From positions 372,001 through 436,000 of the forward strand of contig NZ_KB907791.1 of the NCBI RefSeq assembly GCF_000382205.1: a stretch of 64,000 bases of DNA. Direction: 5' to 3'. This DNA is from Dyadobacter beijingensis DSM 21582 (GTDB lineage Bacteria; Bacteroidota; Bacteroidia; Cytophagales; Spirosomataceae). A program made the position numbers and the translations under genes. Under the pieces are notes generated by a model. The model had not been told where the DNA came from, ran no database searches, and worked only from the letters and a program-made list of their open reading frames with translations. Within the stretch, counting starts at the first letter, position 1; each line of letters opens with the position of its first letter. Positions 25,036 through 34,509 of this stretch are shown piece after piece.

Positions 25036-25087
25036 ACTTGCATTTTGCAAGTAATTTTACATACCTTTACACTTGCAAATTGCAAGC
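25036..25087. promoter_or_regulatory. Two HxlR operators, ACTTGCA-N3-TGCAAGT
   Basis: ACTTGCA-TTT-TGCAAGT at 25036-25052 and ACTTGCA-AAT-TGCAAGC at 25071-25087. The half-sites, spacer length and orientation match, with centres 35 bp apart (about three and a half helix turns). Located in the 96-bp divergent promoter between HxlR and the enoyl-CoA hydratase. Confidence 0.75.
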
Positions 25088-25122
25088 AAATTTAATGAAT
25101 CTTATCTAATACCTGCAAAACC

Positions 25123-25926
25123 ATGATTTTCACTACTAAAAAAATCAATGAAAACTATTGGAAGATCGCCATCGACCATCCGCCTGTGAATGTATTTGAT
25201 CCTGAATTCTCAACACAGCTGCGGACGTTGATGGATGAACTGGAGGCTAACGAGCAGCTAAAAGTGGTCGTTTTCGAAAGTGCTAACCCGGAATTCTATG
25301 TGGCTCATGCGGAATTGGTCAACATCTTCGAATTCCCGAAAGGCGAAGGTAAAACCGGTCTTTCCAAATCCTGGCCGGATGTTGCCAAACGTCTCGAGCA
25401 GGCATCCTTTGTAAGCATTGCTTCGATCCGTGGTCGCGCCAGAGGCTTGGGAAGCGAATTCGTCCAGGCTTTCGACATGCGGTTTGCTAGCAAGGAGAAA
25501 GCCCTTTTTGCCCAGGTAGAGATCGGGATCGGCTCATTTCCTGGCGGCGGCGGACTGGAACGCCTGCCTTTGTTGACGGGAAAAGCCAGGGCATTGGAAA
25601 TCATTTTAGGTGGGGAGGATTTTGATGCGGAAACCGCTGCGGCATACGGCTGGATCAACCGGGCATTTGCCGATAGCGAACTGGACGCCTTCGTTGACAA
25701 CCTCGCCACCCGCATTGCCTCGTTTGATTTGAAAATTATAAGCAAAATCAAGGCAACGATGAACGAGCGGGTTGTTCTTCCACGGAACGAGCACATCATG
25801 GAAACCCAAACTGCATTTTTCCAATCCCTGACCGAACCCGAAGCCAGGACAAGGATCAAGACATTGCTCGACCAGGGCTTGCAGACCTACGGAGACGTTG
25901 AGCTAAACCTGTCTAAATACCTCTGA
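25123..25926 (+). CDS. Enoyl-CoA hydratase/isomerase family protein
   Basis: 267-residue crotonase-fold protein. Substrate loop features ASIRGRARGLGSEF (oxyanion hole GLGSE) and EIGIGSFPGGGGLERLPLL. Members hydrate, isomerise or cleave acyl-CoA thioesters; without the paired Glu residues clearly in place, the exact reaction is uncertain. It starts an operon with a quinone-reductase-like gene 20 bp downstream, under an adjacent HxlR regulator. Confidence 0.88.
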   Translation: MIFTTKKINENYWKIAIDHPPVNVFDPEFSTQLRTLMDELEANEQLKVVVFESANPEFYVAHAELVNIFEFPKGEGKTGLSKSWPDVAKRLEQASFVSIASIRGRARGLGSEFVQAFDMRFASKEKALFAQVEIGIGSFPGGGGLERLPLLTGKARALEIILGGEDFDAETAAAYGWINRAFADSELDAFVDNLATRIASFDLKIISKIKATMNERVVLPRNEHIMETQTAFFQSLTEPEARTRIKTLLDQGLQTYGDVELNLSKYL

Positions 25927-25946
25927 CAAACAAAAGCAAGCAATAT

Positions 25947-26885
25947 ATGAAAGCGATCATCCTCAATGAACCTGGTGGTGCCGACAAGCTCACTTACACG
26001 GAAATAGAAAAGCCGGTCATTTCAGAAAAGGAAGTGCTGGTACAGGTAAAGGCGATCAGCATCAACCCGGTAGATGTAAAAGTCCGGGCGGGACACGGTG
26101 TTTACCAACTTCTTAAAAGTGATCAGCCGCTCATTCTGGGTTGGGACATTAGTGGCGTCGTTGTCGAGGCCGGTGGCAGGGCAAATTTTATCGTGGGCGA
26201 TGAAGTTTTTGGGATGGTCAGGTTTCCTGGGCACGCGAAGGCGTACGCAGAATACGTCGCTGCGCCCGCCGACCAACTGGCTTTGAAGCCCACCAATGTT
26301 TCCCACGAAGAGGCTGCTTCCGCGACTTTGGCGGCATTGACAGCCTACCAGGCGCTGGTGGTCCATGCCAATGTGAAAAGCGGTGATAAAGTCCTGGTCC
26401 ATGCGGCTGCAGGTGGTGTCGGACATTTCGCTGTGCAAGTTGCCAAGCACCTTGGAGCTATCGTGACCGGGACTTCTTCCGCCAAAAACAAAGATTTTGT
26501 GCGCCAACTCGGTGCGGATGAACATATTGATTACCGTGGTTACGACTGGCAAAACAGCGTCGCCAGGTTCGACATGGTACTGGATACTGTGGGCGGCGAC
26601 AATTTCGAAAAATCGCTGGCGGTCGTCGATGCCGGGGCGACCGTGATCAGTATCCCGTCGGGACTAAGTGAAAGCGTAACTGAAAAAGCGAAAGCTAAAG
26701 CAGTCAATAGCCTCTTCTTTCTGGTGAATTCCAATGGCGTGCACATGGCCATTATTGCCGATTGGCTGAGACAGGGAATCCTCAAACCACACGTTTCTCA
26801 AACATTCGGCTTCGATCAGATGGCTGACGCGCATCGGCAGGTTGAAACTGGAAAAACGGCAGGAAAAGTTATCGTGCGCGTTTAG
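25947..26885 (+). CDS. NADPH:quinone reductase-like (zinc-free MDR) oxidoreductase
   Basis: 312 residues, medium-chain dehydrogenase/reductase without catalytic zinc. NADPH-binding HAAAGGVGHFAVQVAKHLGA near 150-170, then GTSSAKN and TAGKVIVRV at the end. Resembles QorA/zeta-crystallin-type NADPH:quinone oxidoreductases acting on quinones or enals. Cotranscribed with the enoyl-CoA hydratase. Confidence 0.92.
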   Translation: MKAIILNEPGGADKLTYTEIEKPVISEKEVLVQVKAISINPVDVKVRAGHGVYQLLKSDQPLILGWDISGVVVEAGGRANFIVGDEVFGMVRFPGHAKAYAEYVAAPADQLALKPTNVSHEEAASATLAALTAYQALVVHANVKSGDKVLVHAAAGGVGHFAVQVAKHLGAIVTGTSSAKNKDFVRQLGADEHIDYRGYDWQNSVARFDMVLDTVGGDNFEKSLAVVDAGATVISIPSGLSESVTEKAKAKAVNSLFFLVNSNGVHMAIIADWLRQGILKPHVSQTFGFDQMADAHRQVETGKTAGKVIVRV

Positions 26886-27160
26886 GTACTGGTTGTTTCA
26901 TTTTACCGTAGCGCTTGTAGATGGGATTGTTTCCTTTTGGAGGCAGTCCCATTTTTTCGGCCTAGAATGGGAATCGGGTGAAAAGCCAGGACAGGGTTGA
27001 CTAATGCACATTCACTCGGTTGATTTGTTTTATTGAAGTCTTTGTGTTACTGCAAAAAGCTCCGGCTATGGCGCGGATGCCCCTCTTAAATGGCTGAATT
27101 TGCCTGCCCTAAAGGCGACCAGATTTCCTATTTTTGATGAATATAATTCAACACTTCATC
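26886..27160. other. Short gap, possible relic
   Basis: No gene supported. On the minus strand 26870-26960 reads MGLPPKGNNPIYKRYGKMKQ, a low-complexity basic tail preceded by a TAG; I could not place it in a family. The right part is a leader for the SRPBCC gene. Confidence 0.25.
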
Positions 27161-27649
27161 ATGGAAACAACCAGAAAAGACATCGCATCGAAGGTAGTGC
27201 AGGCTTCTGCGGATGAAATCTACCGCGCCATCATCGACCCGCAAGCACTAGCGCACTGGCTGCCCCCGCGGAATATGCGGGCGCGGATCAATCAATTTGA
27301 ACCCTGGGAGGGAGGGCAATACCGCATCACCCTTAGCTATGACCACCCGGATCTCGGGGCGAAATTCGCGAAATCGTCCGACGCGTCGGATATAGCGCAA
27401 GGGTCATTCCTTAAATTGTCGCCCGGAAAATGCGTTGTTCAATCGGTTGAATTTGTGTCCGACAATCCTGATTTCGCAGGTGTGATGACCATGACCTATG
27501 CGCTAAGCCGTGCCGGTGACGGTACTCAGGTTACGATCATCGCTGAGCATGTGCCTCCCGGGATTAGTCCCGACGATCATCTTGCAGGGATGAATTCGAC
27601 CCTGGATAATTTGGCGCAGTATATGGAACGCGGAAAAATGAGCCGATAG
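27161..27649 (+). CDS. SRPBCC / Aha1-type START-domain protein
   Basis: 162 residues beginning METTRKDIASKV. The frame has the usual sequence DEIYRAIIDPQALAHWLPPRNM, WEGGQYRITLSYD and the C-terminal helix GMNSTLDNLAQYMERG. Small hydrophobic ligand-binding helix-grip fold; ligand unknown. It is followed 24 nt later by a small alpha/beta hydrolase, probably cotranscribed. Confidence 0.87.
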   Translation: METTRKDIASKVVQASADEIYRAIIDPQALAHWLPPRNMRARINQFEPWEGGQYRITLSYDHPDLGAKFAKSSDASDIAQGSFLKLSPGKCVVQSVEFVSDNPDFAGVMTMTYALSRAGDGTQVTIIAEHVPPGISPDDHLAGMNSTLDNLAQYMERGKMSR

Positions 27650-27672
27650 TGAAGTTCCTTTCAAATTCAATC

Positions 27673-28221
27673 ATGATGACAAAGCAAGTAATCTTTTTTC
27701 ATGGCGGCGGGTCAGAAGGGGATTTTGAGGCCGACAAAAAGCTGGTCGACTCACTGAAAGCGCACCTGGGCTCATCTTTTGACGTTCAGTATCCGTTTTT
27801 GCCCGATGACGGATCACCGGATCTGGGAAGGCGACGGCAGATTGGCAGCGCCATAGCCGGCAGCGAGGACGGTGTCATACTGGTAGGGCATTCGTTCGGG
27901 GCTTCGATGCTATTGGCAGCGCTTTCAGAAACTGAGGTCACGCGAACAATTGCCGGAATTTTCCTGATAGCAACGCCTTTCTGGCAGGGAACCGAGGACT
28001 GGGTGGAACCATTTAAACTGCGTCCGGATTTCGCAAGGCAGATTGACCGCCGGATACCTTTGTACCTTTATCATTGCCTTGACGATGAGGATGTCCCGGT
28101 TGAACAATTCGCGATTTACAAGCAACATCTTCCCTGGGCAACTTTCCGCGAAATTACTACCGGCGGGCATCAGTTCAACGACGATCTTGGCGTCGTGGCA
28201 GCCGACATTGCACAGCTTTGA
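27673..28221 (+). CDS. Small alpha/beta serine hydrolase (RBBP9-like)
   Basis: 182 residues from ATG 27673. FFHGGGSEGDFEADKK, nucleophile elbow GHSFGAS, and late GGHQFNDD for the catalytic His, with Asp in CLDDEDVPV. Size and GHSFG motif fit the RBBP9/DUF1749-like cytoplasmic hydrolases. Substrate unknown. Confidence 0.87.
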   Translation: MMTKQVIFFHGGGSEGDFEADKKLVDSLKAHLGSSFDVQYPFLPDDGSPDLGRRRQIGSAIAGSEDGVILVGHSFGASMLLAALSETEVTRTIAGIFLIATPFWQGTEDWVEPFKLRPDFARQIDRRIPLYLYHCLDDEDVPVEQFAIYKQHLPWATFREITTGGHQFNDDLGVVAADIAQL

Positions 28222-28342
28222 CTGTTGCCGTTTGTCAATACTGGGTTCGTATTTTCCAAGTTTTTTAAGGATCATGTCTTATTCCGTCAAACTCATTTGT
28301 AGTAGTGTTGAAAATGATTTTGAAACTTAAAATTTTACAAAA

Positions 28343-28906
28343 ATGGGAACCTTAAGTACATTTAATTTTCTGACCCTGAACGGATTTTACAAGGACGCGG
28401 CAGACGGCGTCAGCTGGCACCGGCATGGCGGGGAAGAAAGTGGGTTCGCTTCCGAACAGATGGAGGGGCGAAAGTCGATATTGGTTTTTGGGAGGATTAC
28501 CTACGAACAGATGGCCGGCTGGTGGCCGTCCCCGGCCGCGCTGGAAGCCATGCCCGAAGTTGCCAAAGGCATGAATGAATCCCGGAAAATCGTGTTCTCG
28601 ACTACATTGGAGTCTGCCGACTGGGAAAATACAGACCTGATCAAAGGCGACCTGATCGGGGAAATCAAAAAGTTGAAAGCCGATCCGGATGTGCAAATGA
28701 CGATATTAGGCAGCGGCAGCCTGGTTGCCCAGCTCGCCGATGCAGGGCTGATCGACCACTATGGTATCATGATCGACCCCGTGGCCCTCGGTGGTGGTAA
28801 GCCGCTGTTTTCCGGCATGAAATCCAAGCTGGACCTGCAGCTGGTGGATACCAGGACTTTCGGGAGCGGGGTGGTGTTGCTCAATTATGTGCCTGTTAAT
28901 GCTTAA
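28343..28906 (+). CDS. Dihydrofolate reductase-like (RibD C-terminal) protein
   Basis: 187 residues beginning MGTLSTFNFLTLNGFYKDA. Signature GRITYEQMAGWWPSPAAL, GSGSLVAQLADAGLIDHYGI and PVALGGGKPLF are typical of the YyaP/RibD C-terminal family. NADPH-dependent reductase fold; natural substrate unknown. Precedes a YCII protein and an ECF sigma gene. Confidence 0.9.
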   Translation: MGTLSTFNFLTLNGFYKDAADGVSWHRHGGEESGFASEQMEGRKSILVFGRITYEQMAGWWPSPAALEAMPEVAKGMNESRKIVFSTTLESADWENTDLIKGDLIGEIKKLKADPDVQMTILGSGSLVAQLADAGLIDHYGIMIDPVALGGGKPLFSGMKSKLDLQLVDTRTFGSGVVLLNYVPVNA

Positions 28907-28917
28907 AACGCTTTAAA

Positions 28918-29274
28918 ATGGAAGAATACATTGTTTTCATGCGTCTGGACCTACTCACCAAAGACGCCCAGCCCTCGCCGGAGCAAATGCAGGTTTATAT
29001 GAAGCAGTACCAGGATTGGGTAGGAGGGATTGCTGCGCAGAACAAGTTCGCGGGTGGCAAGGGGCTTTCCACGGAGGGAAGGGTCGTCGGGTTCAACGAC
29101 GCGGTTACGGACGGACCTTTCGTCGAGATCAAGGAGTCTATCGCCGGTTTCATTATCATCCGGGCGGCCAGCCTGGATGAGGCGACCGAGCTCGCGCGCG
29201 CTTGTCCGATACTGAAAGGAGAGGGCAACAGCATGGAGGTAAGGAAGATCAGCGCGGTACACCCGGTAAGTTGA
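28918..29274 (+). CDS. YCII/DGPF-domain protein
   Basis: 118 residues with the family motif VTDGPFVEIKESIAGF (DGPF) near 60-75 and the dimer-forming N-terminal strand IVFMRLD. YCII proteins are small cytoplasmic, ferredoxin-fold proteins. The next gene, 6 bp on, is an ECF sigma of the type habitually paired with DGPF proteins. Confidence 0.88.
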   Translation: MEEYIVFMRLDLLTKDAQPSPEQMQVYMKQYQDWVGGIAAQNKFAGGKGLSTEGRVVGFNDAVTDGPFVEIKESIAGFIIIRAASLDEATELARACPILKGEGNSMEVRKISAVHPVS

Positions 29275-29280
29275 TGGTTC

Positions 29281-30552
29281 ATGCAAGATCTCATTCCGCA
29301 TCTTTTCCGGACCGAATACCGCAAGATCGTATCGGTGTTGTGCCGTCGCTTCGGTTTCTCTGAAATCGAAGCGGCGGAAGACATTGCCAGTGACACGTTC
29401 CTGACCGCTTCGCAGTCGTGGGGCATCGAGGGCGTTCCGCCGAATCCGGTAGGCTGGCTGTACCAGGTGGCCAAGAACAAGGCAAAAAATCACTTGCACC
29501 GCAACATCCTCTGGCAGGAAAAAATCGCGCCGGGCATCCGGGCAGATGAGCGTTTTCAGGATGAGGCTGATATTGACTTATCTGCTCAGAATATCATCGA
29601 TAGTCAGCTGCAAATGATGTTTGCGATTTGCGATCCGGCTATCCCGGCCGAGTCCCAGATCGCGCTTTCGCTCCGGATTTTGTGCGGCTTCGGAATCGAA
29701 GAAATTGCCGATGCGTTTCAAACAAACAAAGATACTGTCAACAAACGCCTGCTGCGGGCGAAGGAAAAGTTGCGTCAGGTCGGCATCAGGATTCAGCCGC
29801 CTGAGCCGTCGGAGGTCGAAGCGAGGCTGGAACCGGTGCTGACGACGATTTACCTGCTTTTCAATGAAGGCTATTATTCGGTAAGCAAAAACAAAGCATT
29901 GCGACGCGACCTATGCCTGGAAGCGATGAGGCTGTGCATGATGTTGATTGAAAACCCGCAAACCAATCAGCCACAGGTAAATGCCCTGCTTTCGTTAATG
30001 TGCTTTCACGCATCCCGCTTCGATGCCCGGCTCGATGACCAGGGGGAGCTCGTGAACATCGAAGCGCAAAACACCGATCTCTGGAATAGCGATCTGATCA
30101 GCAAGGGCGGCTATTTCCTGCGCAGCTCAGCCAGCGGCCTGGCGTTATCGCGGTACCATTTGGAAGCCGCGATTGCCTACTGGCATACCGTCAAGGAAGA
30201 TTCCTCTGAAAAGTGGGAGAATATTTTACAGTGTTATGATCAGCTTTTGCAGCTGCATTATACCCCGGCAGCGGCTTTAAATCGCACTTACGCATTTTCG
30301 AAAGTGCATGGTAAAAGACCGGCGATCCGGGAAGCGGAAAAACTGGATTTGAAAGATAATCATTTCTGCGAATTGCTCCTGGGCGAGCTTTACACAGGCG
30401 TCGACGATAAAAAAGCGCAGGTACATTTTCGTAACGCCCTTATGCTGGCGAAAACCGAGACGGAAAAACAGGCAATCAGAAAGAAATTGAACGATACAAT
30501 CCTTAGGTGCAAGTGTGGCTGTATTGCTGGTTGTGGTAGATATCGAAACTGA
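29281..30552 (+). CDS. ECF sigma factor with C-terminal extension (ECF42-like)
   Basis: 423 residues. Sigma-2 region ATDTFLTASQSWG-like segment near 40-60 (AEDIASDTFLTASQSW), sigma-4 HTH FGIEEIADAFQTNKDTVNKRL (about 140-160), followed by a 240-residue helical C-terminal domain with LLFNEGYYSVSK and LHYTPAAALNRTYAFSKV, as in the ECF42 group that carries a TPR-like extension. No anti-sigma gene is visible; known members are regulated through the C-terminal domain and the neighbouring DGPF protein. The final 15 residues (RCKCGCIAGCGRYRN) look out of place and may reflect a late frameshift. Confidence 0.88.
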   Translation: MQDLIPHLFRTEYRKIVSVLCRRFGFSEIEAAEDIASDTFLTASQSWGIEGVPPNPVGWLYQVAKNKAKNHLHRNILWQEKIAPGIRADERFQDEADIDLSAQNIIDSQLQMMFAICDPAIPAESQIALSLRILCGFGIEEIADAFQTNKDTVNKRLLRAKEKLRQVGIRIQPPEPSEVEARLEPVLTTIYLLFNEGYYSVSKNKALRRDLCLEAMRLCMMLIENPQTNQPQVNALLSLMCFHASRFDARLDDQGELVNIEAQNTDLWNSDLISKGGYFLRSSASGLALSRYHLEAAIAYWHTVKEDSSEKWENILQCYDQLLQLHYTPAAALNRTYAFSKVHGKRPAIREAEKLDLKDNHFCELLLGELYTGVDDKKAQVHFRNALMLAKTETEKQAIRKKLNDTILRCKCGCIAGCGRYRN

Positions 30553-30693
30553 AAGGGCATATCGATTCCAGTTCTCTCGGCAGGGGAGTTGTTATGCTGT
30601 TTTGGCATGAAATACCAAAGAAATGATCAGATGAAGTGCAGTAAAGTAGCGGAATATCCTTTATTGGTTTTTTAGACTCGTTTCGCAAGTGGA

Positions 30694-31581
30694 TTAAATT
30701 CGAATTTGGCCTTCCATTACGATGGTGGCTGATCCGCTGATCCATATGCCCTCGGGTGCCGCATTGAAATTGATAACTGATGGTCGTCCAATCTGGGCAC
30801 CTTGCAGAATTTTATAGTCAGTTGCCGGTCTCACATAACCGTTTTGCAACAGGTAGCCTGCCAACGGCCCAGCCGCACTACCGGTTGCCGGGTCCTCGTC
30901 GATCCCGATGCCTGGATTGAAGAATCGCGCCTGCAGAAGGTATCGCGGATCGTTTTCCAGAAAGGTGAAACAGTAAAATCCTTCAAATCCATACAGTTCG
31001 GCGATCTGAATCAAAGCCTTTTTTTCGACTTTCGCTGCGCTGAGGCTGGCGGCATCTTTTAATGGCACCATTAGATGAATGGCTTCGGTGGAAACTACTG
31101 CTGGGGAAAGCTGTTGCCAAGAAACCTGTTCAGTGCCAAGAGAAAGGGCGCGTGCAACATCTTCCTTTGGTACTTGCTGCTTGATCACTGCGGGAATTTG
31201 CCGCATACCAATAATCGGAGCATCACGGTTGGTGTGGTCAATATGCAATGCGATAAAATCGTCTTTCATAAGCACATGTTGCTTTCCTGGCTGCTGGGAG
31301 AAAATATCCATCCCAGTCAGCAGGGCAGCGGCGACCGCGCCCAGCAAATTGTGCCCCGCGCCACCAACTTCAAATCCAGTAGGGGTAAAGGAGCGCACCT
31401 TTAATGCATTGTCCTTTTGAGAATAATAGATGAACGAAGTTTCGGAGTAGCCAAATTCACGGGCAATGTCCGTGTAGGTATCAACTGCCAAATCTGAATC
31501 CGTCAGAACAACTGCAAGCGGGTTACCTTTGTATCTTTCGGCTGTAAAGACATCGAGCACGTAGTATGAGAAGCGTTTCAT
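30694..31581 (-). CDS. PhzF family isomerase
   Basis: 295 residues from ATG 31581 (MKRFSYYVLDVFTAERYKGN). Signature motifs: GNPLAVV, FGYSETSFI (catalytic Glu), FTPTGFEVGGAGH, IDEDPATGSAAGPLAGYL. Trans-2,3-dihydro-3-hydroxyanthranilate isomerase-fold protein; most non-phz members have unknown epimerase-like roles. It is divergent from the sulfatase gene. Confidence 0.9.
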   Translation of the reverse strand: MKRFSYYVLDVFTAERYKGNPLAVVLTDSDLAVDTYTDIAREFGYSETSFIYYSQKDNALKVRSFTPTGFEVGGAGHNLLGAVAAALLTGMDIFSQQPGKQHVLMKDDFIALHIDHTNRDAPIIGMRQIPAVIKQQVPKEDVARALSLGTEQVSWQQLSPAVVSTEAIHLMVPLKDAASLSAAKVEKKALIQIAELYGFEGFYCFTFLENDPRYLLQARFFNPGIGIDEDPATGSAAGPLAGYLLQNGYVRPATDYKILQGAQIGRPSVINFNAAPEGIWISGSATIVMEGQIRI

Positions 31582-31669
31582 ATATGCAATATAATCTATT
31601 AAGTCTATGGAATAATTTATTTTTTGACTTTCTTTGGTGCTAGCCGCAACCATTAACAAAAATGCTTAG

Positions 31670-32941
31670 ATGAATCCCGGATTAATCAGAATATGCATTT
31701 TGATGTGTGTTATTTTTAATAGCATAATGACCAATGCGCAAAAGCCGAACGTCGTTTTTATTCTAGCCGACGACCTGGGCTATACCGATCTTTCCTGCTA
31801 TGGAAACGCTTACCACCGCACACCGAATATCGATTCGTTGGCTAGAAAAGGTCTGAAATTCAGACAAGCCTATTCGGCATGTCCGGTATGCTCGCCTTCG
31901 CGGGCGGCTATTATGACGGGAAAGTATCCGGCCAGGCTGCATTTGACCAACTTTATTGCCGGTGACCGCAGAGACCCGGCTTCCCCATTATTGCCGGCCC
32001 AATGGACAAAATACCTACCTGCCTCAGAAGCGACCCTTGCTGAATTGTTTAAAAACTAGGGCTATGCCACCGGAATGGTCGGCAAATGGCACCTGGGCAC
32101 AGGCGATTCCACCTCGCCGGAAAGGCAGGGCTTCGACTACGTCCGAGTCATCGCAAAGAATGGCCTGGATTATTACAATTACACCATTACCTCCGGCGGT
32201 CAGACCGTTTTTGAAGACAAAGGCCAGTCCTATCTTACCGACAAGCTGACTGACTATGCCGTAGAGTACATTCGGAACAATCACTCAAGGCCATTTTTTC
32301 TGTATCTTACCTATTCAGCCCCGCATGTCATGCTGGTGCCTCGCGCCGACAAGCTTGGCTATTATTTCCGGGAGTATTCCAAACATGGCGGCAAATTCAA
32401 TCCCAATTACGCTGCTATGCTTGAGAGTATGGATGACGGCGTTGGCCGGGTAGTACGGCAGTTAGCCGAAAGCCATTTACTGGACAACACTATTATTATA
32501 TTCACCTCCGATAATGGCGGATTAGGACTCGCAGAACTGGGACCTGTGCCTACAAACCTGGAACCGCTGCGCAAGTGGAAAGGGCATGTTTACGAAGGAG
32601 GTATCAAGGTGCCACTCGTGATCCAATGGCCTGGAAGAATCAAAGCTAATGTCCAGACGGACAGCCAAGTGATCGGAACGGATTACTTTGTTACGTTCTC
32701 GGATATTCTCGGACTTAAAAACCAGCAGGTTCCGCCTGATGGTAAAAGTTTCCTGGATGTGCTTCAAAACCCCGACAAGCCAGCAGATCGCGGTGCGATA
32801 TTTTGGCATTATCCGCATTTTAGTAACCAGCAGGGCCGGCCGGCCGGGGCCGTAAGAGAGGGCGATTTCAAATTGGTGGAGCTATTTATGCTTACTGGCA
32901 GCGCAGTTGCTTTTGTCTGTGGGATTCGCTGTGCGCAATGA
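31670..32941 (+). pseudogene. Sulfatase (arylsulfatase A-like), interrupted
   Basis: Signal-like N-terminus then VVFILADDLGYTDLSCYGN, the sulfatase active-site CSPSRAAIMTGKYP (C-x-S-x-R, the formylglycine Cys) and, in the same frame beyond one TAG at 32057-32059, GYATGMVGKWHLG, DNTIIIFTSDNGGLG and KWKGHVYEGGIKVPL. The amber codon replaces one residue of the LFKNxGYATG loop. The C-terminus diverges after KLVELF near 32885, so the family tail is also lost. Either a nonsense-mutated relic or, less likely, a suppressed stop. Confidence 0.85.
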
Positions 32942-33404
32942 GCCGGCGCCCGGTGTGGCGACAAAAGCCGACTGGCACCTTTTGCTTTTGGTATGGCGGT
33001 CATGAACCGCACCGGCGTACGAATATCGAAGCGGAATTCGGAAAGGTGGCAGAAAACTCAGCGAAAGCAACAAATTTTGGTCATTCCCGTTTAAAAAAAC
33101 GTCCTGCAGAAGAGCTTTATAACTGACATAGCGATCCTTATTTGGTAGTAAATCTAGCATCTAAGTGCCAGATGCAGTCAGTAAAGGGGGACCTACGCAC
33201 ACAAATTGTGGCGTGGCTGTGCTGGCTCCCCAATATGTTTGTAGCGTATCTGACAACCCGGAACATCAAAAAGCCTGAGAGCGGGAATGTATGACGGCCA
33301 AAGTTACTTCATATAAAATAACCTCTGCTTTCAAGGGGCTCTGGCCCGAATTTGCTCCACAACGTAGAAATGCTCTTTTACCCACTACAAAACAGTTAAC
33401 AAGA
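32942..33404. other. Gap after sulfatase
   Basis: No recognised gene. Short open frames on both strands have no family match and unusual composition. The last 100 bp may hold the promoter of the exported protein at 33405. Confidence 0.3.
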
Positions 33405-34037
33405 ATGAAAAGTACAGCCGTTTTAATGTCATTGATTTTTACAGGTTCTTTTTTTGTCTTTAATAAGTCTAGTAAAGCGGATACCGTCCATGGGACGTCA
33501 ATATTGCCAGCTGATGCGGCCTTGCCTGCGCAGGAAACATCCCTGGAAGTGCTTCCGGATTCCATTGATTTGAGCAAGCTTCCGTTTAGCGAAAAGCAGT
33601 TACCCCAGTTCCCCGTCTTTAATCCTCCGGCCGATATAGTGCCTCTGAATAAGCCACTTACCCGTGATTTCGACCGGCTGTTTTTTCCAACGCGGGAAGG
33701 CATGGTGCCTATTGAAGGAAAGGTATACAAAGCATTTCTAACGAGTGTCACTGGGAAAGAGTGGTCTTTACCCTATTTTGAAAAGAGTTATAAAGACCTG
33801 ATTATGGCGGCAGGCGGCGTGCTGTTGTTCCAGGGAAAGGTTCCGCAACAAGAACTGGACCGAATCAAAGATGAGGCAACCTATTTTGGTGAGGAAGGCT
33901 CTATTGATTATACCAACACTTTGGTGAGAGTTTACGCAATCCGGAGAAAAGCAGGTGATCATGTATTTGTGCAGCTCTCAGGATACAGCGCCGGAGGATC
34001 AATACAGATTCTTCAGTTGCCAAAAAAAGAGAAATAA
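33405..34037 (+). CDS. Exported hypothetical protein
   Basis: 210 residues from ATG 33405 (MKSTAVLMSLIFTGSFFVF), giving a Sec signal peptide. The mature part has an acidic linker, then a folded region VPIEGKVYKAFLTSVTG and a repeat-rich C-terminus with VRVYAIRRKAGDHVFVQLSG. Unrecognised; periplasmic or outer-membrane lipid-side location inferred from the signal. Confidence 0.55.
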   Translation: MKSTAVLMSLIFTGSFFVFNKSSKADTVHGTSILPADAALPAQETSLEVLPDSIDLSKLPFSEKQLPQFPVFNPPADIVPLNKPLTRDFDRLFFPTREGMVPIEGKVYKAFLTSVTGKEWSLPYFEKSYKDLIMAAGGVLLFQGKVPQQELDRIKDEATYFGEEGSIDYTNTLVRVYAIRRKAGDHVFVQLSGYSAGGSIQILQLPKKEK

Positions 34038-34101
34038 GACGTTACGCCATTGGAATATCCGGCATCGGCGACTATAATTAAAGCCTGGTCTTGCTGATGT
34101 T

Positions 34102-34293
34102 ATGAACCTCAGCAAGATTTTTAAAACACCGGACGGGCTGGCTGTCGATAGGCTCATCCCATTAGATAAAGGCAGGGAGCTATTGCTGCATTTTGATTTC
34201 AGCCGTGAATTGAAAGTTTACATGAATGGTAAAGAACTATATCACTATGAAAAAAAAAGCTCGACCGTACTCTACACAGATTTCGAGCGATAG
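34102..34293 (+). CDS. Short hypothetical protein or fragment
   Basis: 63 codons, MNLSKIFKTPDGLAVDRLIP onward, no signal or motif. It could be a fragment. Low support. Confidence 0.25.
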   Translation: MNLSKIFKTPDGLAVDRLIPLDKGRELLLHFDFSRELKVYMNGKELYHYEKKSSTVLYTDFER

Positions 34294-34509
34294 ATTATAT
34301 ATGATACTGCCATGCTAATTTATCCGGTCGTTAAAACGAAAACAGGGCGAACCCCAAAAAGCCGCTAACAGCGGTTCTATGGGGAAGAATTGCTCAGTTT
34401 ATAGTACTACGCAGGCGTCTTAATGTAATTCGTTTAGGCCAAAATTCTTGGCTTATGATGAACATAACTACGAGGTATTCTCATACTGATCGCAAACTTC
34501 TTATGGCTA

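Noticed and set aside
26870..26990. Minus-strand basic tail MGLPPKGNNPIYKRYGKMKQ
   Set aside because: A convincing-looking protein tail but preceded by a stop and of unknown family; may be a remnant, not supported as a gene.
34360..34381. Weak hairpin around CCGCTAACAGCGG after the hypothetical short gene
   Set aside because: Stem short and no T-run; not called as terminator.
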